Positions 16,989 to 26,674 of a DNA stretch of 60,310 bases are shown one piece after another; position 1 is the first letter of the stretch; each line of letters starts with the position of its first letter. A program made the position numbers and the translations under genes. The notes beneath the pieces were generated by a model, which saw only the letters and a program-made list of their open reading frames with translations, searched no databases and was not told the origin of the DNA. Source of the stretch: Nitrospirota bacterium (GTDB lineage Bacteria > Nitrospirota > Thermodesulfovibrionia > Thermodesulfovibrionales > SM23-35); the NCBI GenBank assembly GCA_013388435.1, contig JACAFE010000060.1:1-60310 (forward strand). Direction: 5' to 3'.

Positions 16989-17852
16989 TCAGTTTCTATA
17001 GTTTCTAATATATGTTTTTACTTTTTGCCTATAAAGTTTACGCAAATTCTTTGATATTTCTCCCACAGGATATTTATTTTCATCAAGTTCAGAAACGGGC
17101 ATGACTTCCATCGTGGTATTTGTTATGAAAATCTCTTGAGATGTATAGATATCACTTTTTGTGAATTTACCTTCTTTTACTTCAATGCCCTGTTTTTTTG
17201 CAATCCCGATAACAATACCCCTTGTAATGCCGTCGAGTATCCCGCAATCAATGGATGGAGTAAAAAGCATATTGTTTTTATAGAAAAAGACATTGCTTAT
17301 TGTTCCCTCTGTTAGTTTTCCATAAACATTCAGCATAATGGCTTCATTAGCATTTTTTTCTTTGGCTTCTAATTTTGCAAGAATATTGTTAAGAAAATTA
17401 AGAGATTTTATTCTGGGGTTTATTGCTTCTTTAAGGTTTCTGCGGGTCTGTGCAATTATGACCTTTAATCCTTTTTTATAAAGTGCTTTTGGATAATCTT
17501 TTTGTTCTTTGACAATTATAACAATCGAAGGTTTCTGACAAAATTCAGGGTCAAGTCCCAGCGAACCACAACCCCTTGAAATTGTAAGACGTATGTAAGC
17601 ATTTTCAAGCCCATTCGCCTGAATAGTTTCATATATTGCTGACTTTAGTTTCTGTGAATCATAAGGTATCTTTAACCCGATCAGAGATGCCGAACGGAAA
17701 AGTCTTTCAATGTGTTCATCAATCATAAATACAATTCCATTATAAGCCCTCATTGTCTCATAAATGCCATCACCATAGAGAAACCCATGATCAAAAACAG
17801 AGACAACAGCATCTTCTGCTGGAACTATTCTGTCATTTAGATAAACGTACAT
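16989..17852 (-). CDS. Class IV PLP aminotransferase (IlvE/Dat/PabC type)
   Basis: A 287-residue fold-type IV PLP enzyme. Visible segments are VFDHGFLYGDGIYETMRAYN, the catalytic Lys region INPRIKSLNFLNNILAK, ANEAIMLN, LTEGTISNVFF and LDGITRGIV. It could be a branched-chain aminotransferase, D-amino-acid aminotransferase or aminodeoxychorismate lyase; the sequence alone does not decide. TATAAT (minus strand, 17858-17863) is only 5 bases before the ATG, a leaderless arrangement. Confidence 0.85.
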   Translation of the reverse strand: MYVYLNDRIVPAEDAVVSVFDHGFLYGDGIYETMRAYNGIVFMIDEHIERLFRSASLIGLKIPYDSQKLKSAIYETIQANGLENAYIRLTISRGCGSLGLDPEFCQKPSIVIIVKEQKDYPKALYKKGLKVIIAQTRRNLKEAINPRIKSLNFLNNILAKLEAKEKNANEAIMLNVYGKLTEGTISNVFFYKNNMLFTPSIDCGILDGITRGIVIGIAKKQGIEVKEGKFTKSDIYTSQEIFITNTTMEVMPVSELDENKYPVGEISKNLRKLYRQKVKTYIRNYRN

Positions 17853-17919
17853 AAGATATTATAAAATATTTTCAGCAGAAGTTTTTGGTATTAAATTTAT
17901 GGCAATCAAACATATTTCA

Positions 17920-18726
17920 TCAGCGTCTGAATGTCCAGTCATTAGAAAGATATTTACTCTTTTCAATATTAGAGACAAGCAATAGTTCTTCTTGAGTTGG
18001 GATTGAATCAATGAATTTTATATTGAATGTTTGTTCAAACGATGACCTGATTATTTCTTTGAAATTTTCAATTTCAATATCAGGCAATAAATATTTCAAA
18101 GCAGTAAATTCTTTAATGTTTTCCTGAATTTCATTTAGCTTAAAGATTTTTTGCAATAGTTTATTATTGATTGATATTGGAATTGAACCCTGCTGTAACA
18201 TACAATTTCTCCATCTTTTTTGAGCAGAGCCAATAATTTTTTTATTATTCACTGAAAGCTCAGCAAATGATATTGAGTCAAAACATAATGGACTTCCTTT
18301 TTCTTTTTGATTAAATAAATGTTTTTTATCTTGTAAAAATTTGATTTCAGTCATAATTCCTGCTCTTTTAAAAGCATGTTGAAAAGCCTGACTAATCTTT
18401 TTATAACTTTCCATTAACCCCCCTGAGAAAATTCCATCGGATGTTTGTGAAGAAAAGCTGTAGGTTATTTCTTCATCATGCAGCAATGCTCGTCCTCCTG
18501 TATGTCTTCTAACCACAGGAATTCCTTTTCCGGCGCAATATTCAAAGTCAATATCTTTTATTTTTTGAAAATAGCCAATACTCACAGATGGATTTACCCA
18601 GCCATAAATTCTTAATGCAGGGACTGATTTCCCTTCTCTTACAGAAATAGCGAGAACTTCATCCAGAGCCATATTATAAGATGCACTGCATAACCCAGAA
18701 TCTATAAACCGCCATGTGGTCATCAT
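17920..18726 (-). CDS. Lipoate/octanoyl transferase, LipM-like
   Basis: A 268-residue BPL/LplA/LipB superfamily protein with PVVRRHTGGRALLHDEEITY and the family Lys in NNKKIIGSAQKR. Cys148 in the segment SPLCFDSISFAEL sits where LipM-type octanoyltransferases have their catalytic Cys, which favours octanoyl-ACP:protein transfer over ATP-dependent lipoate ligation. It would supply lipoyl groups for 2-oxoacid dehydrogenases or glycine cleavage. TAAAAT (minus strand, 18732-18737) is 5 bases before the ATG. Confidence 0.75.
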   Translation of the reverse strand: MMTTWRFIDSGLCSASYNMALDEVLAISVREGKSVPALRIYGWVNPSVSIGYFQKIKDIDFEYCAGKGIPVVRRHTGGRALLHDEEITYSFSSQTSDGIFSGGLMESYKKISQAFQHAFKRAGIMTEIKFLQDKKHLFNQKEKGSPLCFDSISFAELSVNNKKIIGSAQKRWRNCMLQQGSIPISINNKLLQKIFKLNEIQENIKEFTALKYLLPDIEIENFKEIIRSSFEQTFNIKFIDSIPTQEELLLVSNIEKSKYLSNDWTFRR

Positions 18727-18757
18727 AAGATATTTTATACATTACAAATAAATAGTA

Positions 18758-18870
18758 TTAACCCAAACAATATAAACATTGTTTAAAAATAGATTCATTT
18801 TGGTGTCCGTTGTCCGTGGCCATAAAAAGATATTTTTATACGGATAACTGATAACTATCAACATATAAAG
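18758..18870. repeat. Partial family A repeat end plus short direct repeats
   Basis: TTAACCCAAACAATATAAAC followed by ATTGTTT matches the terminal segment of the dispersed family seen at 53.9 and 56.8 kb. Next to it are TGTCCGT repeats and GATAACTGATAACTATC. No gene is visible. Confidence 0.4.
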
Positions 18871-18908
18871 AATATAAAGATACACTAATGTATCGAAAAA
18901 TAAATTTT

Positions 18909-20192
18909 TTATTCAGCTTTTTTTAAACTTAGATTGCTTATAAAATTAATTCCAAATAATGCAAAAATACTTATATAAGGTATAACTGGAACTCTAAATC
19001 TTGCGTATGCCATAACACCTGGTAGAAATGAATAATAAAATATTAATAATATAAGTAATACTACTATTTTATAGTATTTAAAATCTCTTAATTTAATTAT
19101 AAAATTCAAGAAACCCAGAACAGCAAGAGCCATAATTATACAATCTATTGCTCTGCAAATAATTTTTATGAAACTAATATCTTTTCCTATTAATCTTCCG
19201 ATGTCTGGATAGAATGGAAATAATGTCCTTACAACACCTATTAAATGTACTAACAAAACATGGGGAAGGTTTTCTTTTATAACTATTTTGCCTTCTTCAT
19301 TTAAAATTCTAAGTTTATGAATATCATGATTAACTTCCTCATGATTTCCTGCACAATTATATTTCATTTTAGTTTTTTCGAACAAATATTGTTGCATTTC
19401 ATTTAAATCATTATTGATATTGTGTTTGGTAAAAATCAAAGGATTTGTTCGCATCATTAAGGCAGCAGGAGCTTCATAATAAAAAATCGTAATATCTTTT
19501 ATTGTTGATAAAGTCCAGTATTGATATTGATAGAGGTTTCTTAAATACCATGGCATGAGAATAAAATAGAATATACTCAACAAAATAATTATATTAACAA
19601 GTATTTTTCTGAGTGGAATATCTAATAAAAAAAAGAAAATAGTCAGTATTATTGGCAAATATTGTGCTGCGGGTCTTATTAAGACAGACATGCCAAGTAA
19701 AAATGAAGATAAGATAAGCATTTTAAAATTATTTGATTGTATAAACAATATAAGATAGTAAATTGCAACAACAAAAACAAATGTAAACAAGGTTTCGGTA
19801 AGAATCATGTAAGAGTAATAAATGGAAAATAGATTTATTAAATATAAGAAGCCTGCTATAAGTGAATAAGCTCTATTATTAGTTATCCTTAGGCAGATTA
19901 AAACAACAAATATAGAAGTAATACTATCAAGTATGCATTGCATTAATACTATTGCTTGTAACGATTTACCTGCTAAAGAAAAAATAAGAGCAATGAAAAC
20001 AGGATATCCTGGCGTTCTAAAAATACTATGGAACTCGAAAGAAGTAATTAAAGATTCCGCTAATTTTATATAACCAAAAGAATCTGGCTCTAAAAGTTTT
20101 TGTGGATTGTTGTATATTAATGGGAAAAACAGCATTCGCACGATTAATGAAAATACAAAAATAAGCAGAATACTTCTTTTTCCCGTCTGCAT
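18909..20192 (-). CDS. Multi-spanning glycosyltransferase (GT39/PMT-like)
   Basis: A 427-residue integral membrane protein with about ten hydrophobic segments. The first periplasmic loop contains EPDSFGYIKLAESL and FRTPGYPVFIALIF, the acidic and Pro-rich signature of polyprenyl-phosphate-sugar-dependent transferases of the PMT/ArnT superfamily. It probably transfers a lipid-linked sugar on the outer face of the inner membrane. It is the last gene of the minus-strand run ending the polysaccharide cluster on its left side. Confidence 0.7.
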   Translation of the reverse strand: MQTGKRSILLIFVFSLIVRMLFFPLIYNNPQKLLEPDSFGYIKLAESLITSFEFHSIFRTPGYPVFIALIFSLAGKSLQAIVLMQCILDSITSIFVVLICLRITNNRAYSLIAGFLYLINLFSIYYSYMILTETLFTFVFVVAIYYLILFIQSNNFKMLILSSFLLGMSVLIRPAAQYLPIILTIFFFLLDIPLRKILVNIIILLSIFYFILMPWYLRNLYQYQYWTLSTIKDITIFYYEAPAALMMRTNPLIFTKHNINNDLNEMQQYLFEKTKMKYNCAGNHEEVNHDIHKLRILNEEGKIVIKENLPHVLLVHLIGVVRTLFPFYPDIGRLIGKDISFIKIICRAIDCIIMALAVLGFLNFIIKLRDFKYYKIVVLLILLIFYYSFLPGVMAYARFRVPVIPYISIFALFGINFISNLSLKKAE

Positions 20193-20254
20193 TTTTTGGT
20201 TTCTTTAAATTTTCTATTTAACCCGATTATATATTTTTGAGTTTTGAAAAATTT

Positions 20255-21406
20255 TTAGAAAAGCTCAGCTAACTCTTTCTCGTAACGTATAATTATGTTT
20301 TTAGCAGAAAATTCTTCTGCACGTTTTTGTGAAAGTACTGACATTTTTAGCCTTATTTCATCATTCATAAGCAGTTCTAAAATTGAGCTTGTGAGTTTTT
20401 CTTCATCACCTGCAGGTACAAGGATGCCAAATTCTCCATTTTTTAGTATCTCCCTTGGACCTGATTTGCAATCAAAAGCAATTACGGGTAATCCACATGC
20501 CATAGCTTCAAGCAGAGACAAAGGCATTCCTTCATAACGTGAAGAAAGTACGTACAAGTCTCCTTTTGCCAAAAATTGAAATGGATTCTCTTGGAAACCT
20601 GCAAAACTGACTTTATCTGATATTCCAAGCTTTTTCGATAATATTTCGAGATTATTTCTTTCAGGTCCTTCACCAATAATTATCATTCGTGCATTAATTT
20701 TTTTGATTACTTTTTTAAAAGAATTTAATAAAATATCAAATCCTTTTGCTTTAACAAGTCTTCCTACAGATATAATAACAGGCACAGATTTTTCAAAAAA
20801 AGGGTGAGTAGCTTTTTTAATTTTCATTTGAGAAATCAATTCTAAATCAATAGGATTAGGAATGTTTTTTATTTTTTCCCATGATATGTTAAATTTTTCT
20901 ATAAGATCATCCCTAACTCCTTCTGATACAGTAATTATTTTATCAGCAAATCTATAAAATGTTTTTACTAAGAAAGAGACAGGCAAACCAAGTATTTTTG
21001 CTCCATCAGGTGTTTTAATTATTGCACTAAGAGTGCTATGCTCTGTAATAATAATTTTCGTTCTAAATAAAAGTTTTCCAAATAGCGCTAAAATATTGCA
21101 ATGCGTCAACATGCTGAAAATTATATCAGGCTTTATTTTTCCAACTGTTAAAAGAAAAGTTATAGCCTGTTTAATTTTTGATGTAAAACTTTCGCTTTTT
21201 CTTTGCAGGACTAATATCTTCAAGTCCTCGGGAAGATATTTTGAATATGGCAATTCATTGTATTGATATAATAATAGCAAAATTGGAAAAAACCGATTTC
21301 TGTCTAAATGCCTTAAAATATGAAGCATAACTCTCTCTGCTCCCCCAATATCAAGAGAAGTTATAAAAAAAAGTACTTTTATCTTCGCAGTAAAATTCTT
21401 TCCCAT
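20255..21406 (-). CDS. GT4 family glycosyltransferase
   Basis: A 383-residue GT-B enzyme: N-terminal LDIGGAERVMLHILRHLD, C-terminal PVIISVGRLVKAKGFDILLN and the EX7E-type nucleotide-sugar site in SSRYEGMPLSLLEAMACGLP. A cytoplasmic retaining transferase building a surface glycan; donor and acceptor are unknown. It overlaps the upstream GT4 gene by 28 bases and is a close paralogue of it (both end in AGDEEKLTSSIL/AENSDALASEI-type segments). Confidence 0.9.
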   Translation of the reverse strand: MGKNFTAKIKVLFFITSLDIGGAERVMLHILRHLDRNRFFPILLLLYQYNELPYSKYLPEDLKILVLQRKSESFTSKIKQAITFLLTVGKIKPDIIFSMLTHCNILALFGKLLFRTKIIITEHSTLSAIIKTPDGAKILGLPVSFLVKTFYRFADKIITVSEGVRDDLIEKFNISWEKIKNIPNPIDLELISQMKIKKATHPFFEKSVPVIISVGRLVKAKGFDILLNSFKKVIKKINARMIIIGEGPERNNLEILSKKLGISDKVSFAGFQENPFQFLAKGDLYVLSSRYEGMPLSLLEAMACGLPVIAFDCKSGPREILKNGEFGILVPAGDEEKLTSSILELLMNDEIRLKMSVLSQKRAEEFSAKNIIIRYEKELAELF

Positions 21407-22497
21407 TCAGGCAATAACTTGTCATAATTATAATATTCTGCTCTTTTTAACGAAAGCATAGATAAATTTTCTCTAAGTTTAGTATTAGTTAAAACCTTTA
21501 TTATTTCTGATGCAAGTGCATCTGAATTTTCAGCGGGAACAAGAATACCGTATTTCCCATGATCAAGAGTTTCTGAAGGACCTGATTTGCAATCAGTTGC
21601 AATCACAGGAAGTCCTAAAACCATTGCTTCTATAATAGAATTGCATAATCCTTCATATCTGGTTGCTATGCAAAATAAATCTGCATATTTCATGAATTTA
21701 AACGGGTTATGTTGAAATCCCAAAAAACATATATCTTCCTTTAATTTAAGTTGATCCCTTAATGTTTCAAGATTACCACGTTCATTCCCCTCACCAACTA
21801 TAAAAAGCTTGCAATCTATTTTTTCCCTGACTTTTTTAAAAGCATTTAGAAGAATATCATGACCTTTAGAATAGATTAGTCTTCCAACAGTTATAATAAT
21901 AGGTTTATCTTTTTTTATATCAACTTCTTCATTTGACATTTTACGTATTTTATCAATATTTATTGGATTATATATAACTTTTATAAGTCTTTCAGGAATT
22001 CCGAAGTTAGTTACAAGATCATCTTTTTCTCCATGTGAAACCACGATAATTTTTTCAGCACTTCTATAAGCCTTTTTTATGAGATAAATTTTATTTCGCT
22101 GATATTTTTCTTTCCCAAATTCAAACTTTATATATTCAGTCATATTTGTTGTATCGTGCACAATATGAGTAAATTTTTTCCTGACTAACTTACTTGATAG
22201 ATAAGATATTATCGCAGCATACCACATACAGCTCACTATTACATCGGGTTTTATCTCAGAGACGGTTTTTATAAATCTCGGTAGAATATTAAACAGATTG
22301 GTTTTATCTGTTTCTTTTATGCAATATTTTTCAATATCAGAAGGAATAATATCAAAAAATTTACCTTCATTTTTAAGTAAGAGTAATTTAGGATTAATAT
22401 TTTTTCTTTCCTTTAATAAAGGCAAAAGACTTCTTGTTAATTTTGCTTCAGTCCCGCCTAAATTCATTGTACCTATGAAAAAAAGAACATCTTTCAT
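21379..22497 (-). CDS. GT4 family glycosyltransferase
   Basis: A 372-residue GT-B enzyme with MNLGGTEAKLTRSLLPLL at the N-terminus, PIIITVGRLIYSKGHDILLN and the donor-site segment ATRYEGLCNSIIEAMVLGLP. It is paralogous to the following gene and translationally overlapped with it, so the two probably add consecutive residues. TATAAT (minus strand, 22503-22508) lies 5 bases before the ATG, so the transcript may be leaderless. It diverges from the plus-strand GT2 gene. Confidence 0.9.
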   Translation of the reverse strand: MKDVLFFIGTMNLGGTEAKLTRSLLPLLKERKNINPKLLLLKNEGKFFDIIPSDIEKYCIKETDKTNLFNILPRFIKTVSEIKPDVIVSCMWYAAIISYLSSKLVRKKFTHIVHDTTNMTEYIKFEFGKEKYQRNKIYLIKKAYRSAEKIIVVSHGEKDDLVTNFGIPERLIKVIYNPINIDKIRKMSNEEVDIKKDKPIIITVGRLIYSKGHDILLNAFKKVREKIDCKLFIVGEGNERGNLETLRDQLKLKEDICFLGFQHNPFKFMKYADLFCIATRYEGLCNSIIEAMVLGLPVIATDCKSGPSETLDHGKYGILVPAENSDALASEIIKVLTNTKLRENLSMLSLKRAEYYNYDKLLPEWERILLRR

Positions 22498-22552
22498 TAT
22501 ATATTATAATATATTAAACTATTACAGAAAATAAATTATCTATTTCTTGGAT

Positions 22553-23569
22553 ATGGTAGAAGAACCTTTAGTAAGCATTATCACCTCTGCCTATAATCGT
22601 GAAGAGTTTATAGGTGAAACTATTAAAAGTGTCCTTTCGCAGACATATAGAAATTGGGAATGGATAATAGTAGACGACGGCTCTACTGATGATACAAAAA
22701 AAATTATAATGTCTTTTAGCGAACCAAGAATTAAATATTACTGGCAGAATCACACGGGCATTGACGGTCTTTGTGATATACATAATAAAGCTTTTAAACT
22801 TTCTAAAGGTGAATATATAGCTATTTTAGATAGTGATGACCTCTGGCCAGATTATAAACTTGAACATCAGGTAAAGAGCTTAAAAAAAGACAATGTTGCA
22901 CTTAGCTATGGAGAATGCTGTCTGATTGATCCTAAAGGAAGAGTTATAGGTTATTCAAAAATACCTGAGGAAAAGGCTGTAGCTGAGAATTTTCCTATAG
23001 GATCTTCCCTTAAGGAATTTTTTCTTAAAGCAAACAGTTTTATTTTTAATCCAACAGTTCTTATAAAAAAGTCGGCTTTAAATGAAATTGGAGGCTTTAT
23101 AAAATTTGAAGGACTCTCTCATGATTTTACAACTTGGAGCACTCTTGCGATGAAATTCCGTTTTAAACCTTTATATAAATGTCTCGGCTACTGGCGAAGA
23201 CATATTAATTCAATTGTTTTTCATCACGCAAAATATAGATTTTTAAATAAACTTAAATTTATTGAAACCAAAGTAAAAGAAAGCGCAATAAATCTTCCGG
23301 GTTTTAATTTTGCTGAGGAAGAAATACTTAATGCAAACAAAAACCGATTTAATGAATATATGCGTAACTTTTCTTATGACCGCTCAATGCTTCTTTTAAG
23401 TTTACATATGTTTAAAGAGGCTGAGAACGAGTTTAGCAACTATCTTGAAAATAATAAAAATTTAAAAAATTATTTTATTCAAAAGCTATTTCATGCTTCA
23501 GTAAAATTAAATTATGATTTAGTAAATCCTTTGAGAAGATTCAAAGAAAAATTGATAAAATTTAAATAA
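22553..23569 (+). CDS. GT2 family glycosyltransferase
   Basis: A 338-residue GT-A enzyme: PLVSIITSAYNREEFIGETI, IIVDDGSTDDT and YIAILDSDDLWPDYKL (DXD-type metal site). The ATG at 22553 is preferred to an upstream TTG at 22547. The C-terminal 120 residues are alpha-helical and shared with the paralogue at 24838-25875 (both end in a DLVNPL/DFVSPI plus KEKLIKF/KENLSKLIKF motif). It is first in a plus-strand trio with a radical SAM gene. Confidence 0.9.
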   Translation: MVEEPLVSIITSAYNREEFIGETIKSVLSQTYRNWEWIIVDDGSTDDTKKIIMSFSEPRIKYYWQNHTGIDGLCDIHNKAFKLSKGEYIAILDSDDLWPDYKLEHQVKSLKKDNVALSYGECCLIDPKGRVIGYSKIPEEKAVAENFPIGSSLKEFFLKANSFIFNPTVLIKKSALNEIGGFIKFEGLSHDFTTWSTLAMKFRFKPLYKCLGYWRRHINSIVFHHAKYRFLNKLKFIETKVKESAINLPGFNFAEEEILNANKNRFNEYMRNFSYDRSMLLLSLHMFKEAENEFSNYLENNKNLKNYFIQKLFHASVKLNYDLVNPLRRFKEKLIKFK

Positions 23570-23642
23570 CGGCTCAAAATAAAATATAATTTTTTGCTAA
23601 AATACAAAAGATTTTTATGTCTAAACTCATTTTTTTAAGTTA

Positions 23643-24821
23643 ATGAAATATCAAATAACGCATATTAATAATGACATCCTATACGAATGGACTGATGTGC
23701 CAGAAATAAAATATAAAAACTGGCAAAAAATGCTTAATCCTCAAGTTTCTGAGGACTTTAGTGTTGAGGGGTATCCTTTTTTTATTCAGATAGAGCCTAC
23801 TAATTTTTGCAACCTATCTTGTTCTGTATGCCCTGCAGGAGATTTTGGGTTCAAAAGAAGCAAAAGAAATATGAAGCTTGATGAATTTAAATCAATAATT
23901 GATGATATGCAAAATTATTTGCTTTTTATTACATTATGGGATTGGGGAGAACCTTTACTTAATTACGAACTGCCCGAGATGATAAGTTATGCTTCTGAGA
24001 GGGGAATAAAAACTGTTACAAGCACAAACTGCAATTGCAATAATTTTCATGACCTATATTATATGGAAAAGCTTTTGACTTCGGGACTAAATACTCTAAT
24101 TCTTGCTGTTGATTCCATGCACCAGGAAAGCTATCAAATTTATAGAAAAAAAGGTGACCTTAATAAAGTTTTAAATGGCATAAAAAATGTTGTTTCACTC
24201 AAAAAAAGAATAAAAAGCTCAACCATTCTAATGTTAAGAATGGTTGTAATGAGGCAAAATGAAAATGAAATAATTCCGATGAGAAAACTCTCAAGAGAGC
24301 TTGGAGTTGACAGATTTTCAGTTAAAACTGTAAATCCTCTTTATTCTACAGAATATTCTGATGCAGATATTATACCTAAAAACCCATGCTATAGACGTTA
24401 TGAGTATAAAAAAGGTACTTACCAGCGCATATTGATAGATTTTAAATGTAATATAATGAATAGACAATGCACTATTCACTCTAATGGTGATGTATTTCCA
24501 TGTTGCTGGTGGTATGATGATGATTATTCTGTAAGTAATTGTTTTGACGAAGGTGGATTGACAAAAGTATGGAATAGTAATTCATACAGGAATTTAAGAA
24601 AAAAAATATTTGAAAATAAAAATGCATTTCATTATTGCAGAACCTGTTCTTTAAACTACAAATTTTCACGTACAGGCTGGTTTTATCAGACCGTTGATCT
24701 TACTAAAAGCAGGTTAAATCAATGGAAATATTTGAGCAGAAGATACCTTGAGTTGAATCTTCCACCAAAAATGCTTGGGTATCTTGTCAGTTTTAAAAAT
24801 AAAATAAAAGCTGTTTTTTAA
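23643..24821 (+). CDS. Radical SAM / SPASM enzyme in glycan cluster
   Basis: A 392-residue protein. The radical SAM triad is CNLSCSVC within IEPTNFCNLSCSVCPAG. The TIM-barrel segments include FITLWDWGEPLLNYELPEM and VTSTNCNCNN. The C-terminal SPASM-like region supplies further cysteines (RQCTIHSNGDVFPCCWWYDD, then HYCRTC) for auxiliary [4Fe-4S] clusters. SPASM proteins modify peptides, or act as dehydrogenases or epimerases. Its place between two paralogous GT2 genes suggests action on a sugar or glycolipid intermediate, which is inference. Confidence 0.85.
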   Translation: MKYQITHINNDILYEWTDVPEIKYKNWQKMLNPQVSEDFSVEGYPFFIQIEPTNFCNLSCSVCPAGDFGFKRSKRNMKLDEFKSIIDDMQNYLLFITLWDWGEPLLNYELPEMISYASERGIKTVTSTNCNCNNFHDLYYMEKLLTSGLNTLILAVDSMHQESYQIYRKKGDLNKVLNGIKNVVSLKKRIKSSTILMLRMVVMRQNENEIIPMRKLSRELGVDRFSVKTVNPLYSTEYSDADIIPKNPCYRRYEYKKGTYQRILIDFKCNIMNRQCTIHSNGDVFPCCWWYDDDYSVSNCFDEGGLTKVWNSNSYRNLRKKIFENKNAFHYCRTCSLNYKFSRTGWFYQTVDLTKSRLNQWKYLSRRYLELNLPPKMLGYLVSFKNKIKAVF

Positions 24822-24837
24822 AATATTTGTAAATGCC

Positions 24838-25875
24838 ATGAAAGAATATCCTTTAATTAGCGTAATTACTCCATCTTATAATTGCTGTAAATTTATTTCG
24901 CAGGCAATTAACAGCGTTTTAAGGCAAACTTATAGTAATTGGGAAATGATTATTCTTGATGATGGTTCAACTGATAACACTTCAGATATTGTAAGTAATT
25001 TTAAAGACAGCAGAATAAAATACTTTTATCAGGAGAATCAGGGTATTACAAATATTTCAAAAACATATAATAGTGCTCTTAAAAAATGCATTGGAGAATA
25101 TATTGCTGTTTTAGACTGTGATGATTACTGGCCTGAATATAAGTTAACCAAGCAAATTGAAGCTTTTAGAAATCCTGAAGTCGTACTTAGTTATGGAATT
25201 TCCTGCATGGTGAATCAAATTGGCAAAAAAATAAGTTTCAGCAAAATTCCTGATGATTATAGCATTGCAAATAATGATCCTATCGGCTCATCTCTCAAAG
25301 GACTTTTTTATCACAGATGGTCATTTATCCCAAACCTTACTGTTATGATGCGGAGAGATGTTATTAATAGAATTGGGGGTTTTTTATCTGTAGAAAATCT
25401 TTATCAGGATTATCCGACATGGGTAAGAATGTCTTTAGAGGGGAAGTTTTGTGCAATTCCAATGTGTCTTGGTTATTACAGGAAACATCCTTCAGCTTTA
25501 ACCTTTAAAACCAAATTAAATATGAAAAATAAAACATTTTACAAATATTCTTTCATTATTGATTTCATAGAAAAACATAAAGATAAACTTAATGAACTTG
25601 GTTTATTTTTTGATATAGAGGAAATAAAATTACGCTGGCAAAGATTCAAAAAAGAATTTGATTCATTTATTTACTATGATAATGCTTTTCTTTTTATAAA
25701 ACTTGGGTTATTTAGAGAAGCGTATGAATCTTTTAAAACATTTTCAACCAGCGCCCCGAGTTTAAAACATAAAGCAATAAAAACACTTTTTTTATTGTCG
25801 AATATTTTTCAATATGATTTTGTAAGCCCGATAGCATTAACAAAAGAAAATCTTTCAAAGCTAATAAAATTTTAG
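24838..25875 (+). CDS. GT2 family glycosyltransferase
   Basis: A 345-residue GT-A enzyme: PLISVITPSYNCCKFISQAI, IILDDGSTDNTSDIV and YIAVLDCDDYWPEYKL. It is a full-length paralogue of the gene at 22553, including the helical C-terminal part, so the pair probably arose by duplication and now brackets the radical SAM gene. It follows that gene by 16 bases. Its 3' end converges on the ABC transporter gene. Confidence 0.9.
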   Translation: MKEYPLISVITPSYNCCKFISQAINSVLRQTYSNWEMIILDDGSTDNTSDIVSNFKDSRIKYFYQENQGITNISKTYNSALKKCIGEYIAVLDCDDYWPEYKLTKQIEAFRNPEVVLSYGISCMVNQIGKKISFSKIPDDYSIANNDPIGSSLKGLFYHRWSFIPNLTVMMRRDVINRIGGFLSVENLYQDYPTWVRMSLEGKFCAIPMCLGYYRKHPSALTFKTKLNMKNKTFYKYSFIIDFIEKHKDKLNELGLFFDIEEIKLRWQRFKKEFDSFIYYDNAFLFIKLGLFREAYESFKTFSTSAPSLKHKAIKTLFLLSNIFQYDFVSPIALTKENLSKLIKF

Positions 25876-25913
25876 TTGTAAAATAAAATCCTGGGTTAAA
25901 TGAATTATTCTTT

Positions 25914-26660
25914 TTATTGGCATTTTCCGTGTTTAAGATATTCGCCAACTACAATCTTAGGCGTATCATGAATATAAATTCTTCCTTGTTCTAACCATAA
26001 AACATTATCACATATTTCAATTATTTCATCCATGTCATGTGATACAAACAATATGGTTGCTCCTTTATTTTTGAAATTTAGTATACGTTCCTTACACTTT
26101 CTTTTGAAATGTTCATCTCCTACAGCAAGAGCTTCATCAATTATTAAAATATCTGGATTTAATTCTGTTGCAATGGAGAACCCAAGCCTCGATATCATAC
26201 CTGATGAATAGCTTCTAAGTGGGCTGTATATAAATTCTTCAAGTTCTGAAAACTCTATAATTTTATCTATGCATCTCTTAATTTCTTTTCTTGTATATCC
26301 AAGCAATGAAGCATTTAAAAATATGTTTTCAATTCCCGTCAGTTCCCTGTCAAACCCTGCATTTAATTCTATTAATGGGGCGATCTTACCGTTAATTGAT
26401 ATCTTCCCAGAAACTGGTTTCAGAACACCGGCGATTACTTTTAATAAAGTGCTTTTACCAGCGCCATTTTTCCCAATTATTCCCGTTGCTTTACCTTTAG
26501 TAAATTCTAAGCTGATTCCTTTTAATGCCCAAAAATCATTATATTCAATTTTTTTGAATTTTATCCTTCTTATTATATATTCTTGTAATGTTTTGGGCTT
26601 GTCTTTCGCAAGACGATATTTTACTGAAATATTTTTTAAATCAATAACAGGCATGCCCAT
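25914..26660 (-). CDS. Polysaccharide ABC exporter, ATPase subunit (Wzt/KpsT type)
   Basis: A 248-residue ABC ATPase: Walker A GIIGKNGAGKSTLLKVIAGV, signature YSSGMISRLGFSIAT and Walker B PDILIIDEALAVGDEHFKRK, followed by LFVSHDMDEI. The DEALAVGD form is typical of O-antigen and capsule exporters. It lacks the extra C-terminal carbohydrate-binding domain of long Wzt proteins, so substrate recognition by chain-end modification is not expected here. It pairs with the permease gene 14 bases upstream in the operon. Confidence 0.9.
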   Translation of the reverse strand: MGMPVIDLKNISVKYRLAKDKPKTLQEYIIRRIKFKKIEYNDFWALKGISLEFTKGKATGIIGKNGAGKSTLLKVIAGVLKPVSGKISINGKIAPLIELNAGFDRELTGIENIFLNASLLGYTRKEIKRCIDKIIEFSELEEFIYSPLRSYSSGMISRLGFSIATELNPDILIIDEALAVGDEHFKRKCKERILNFKNKGATILFVSHDMDEIIEICDNVLWLEQGRIYIHDTPKIVVGEYLKHGKCQ

Positions 26661-26674
26661 TTATTATTAATCCT

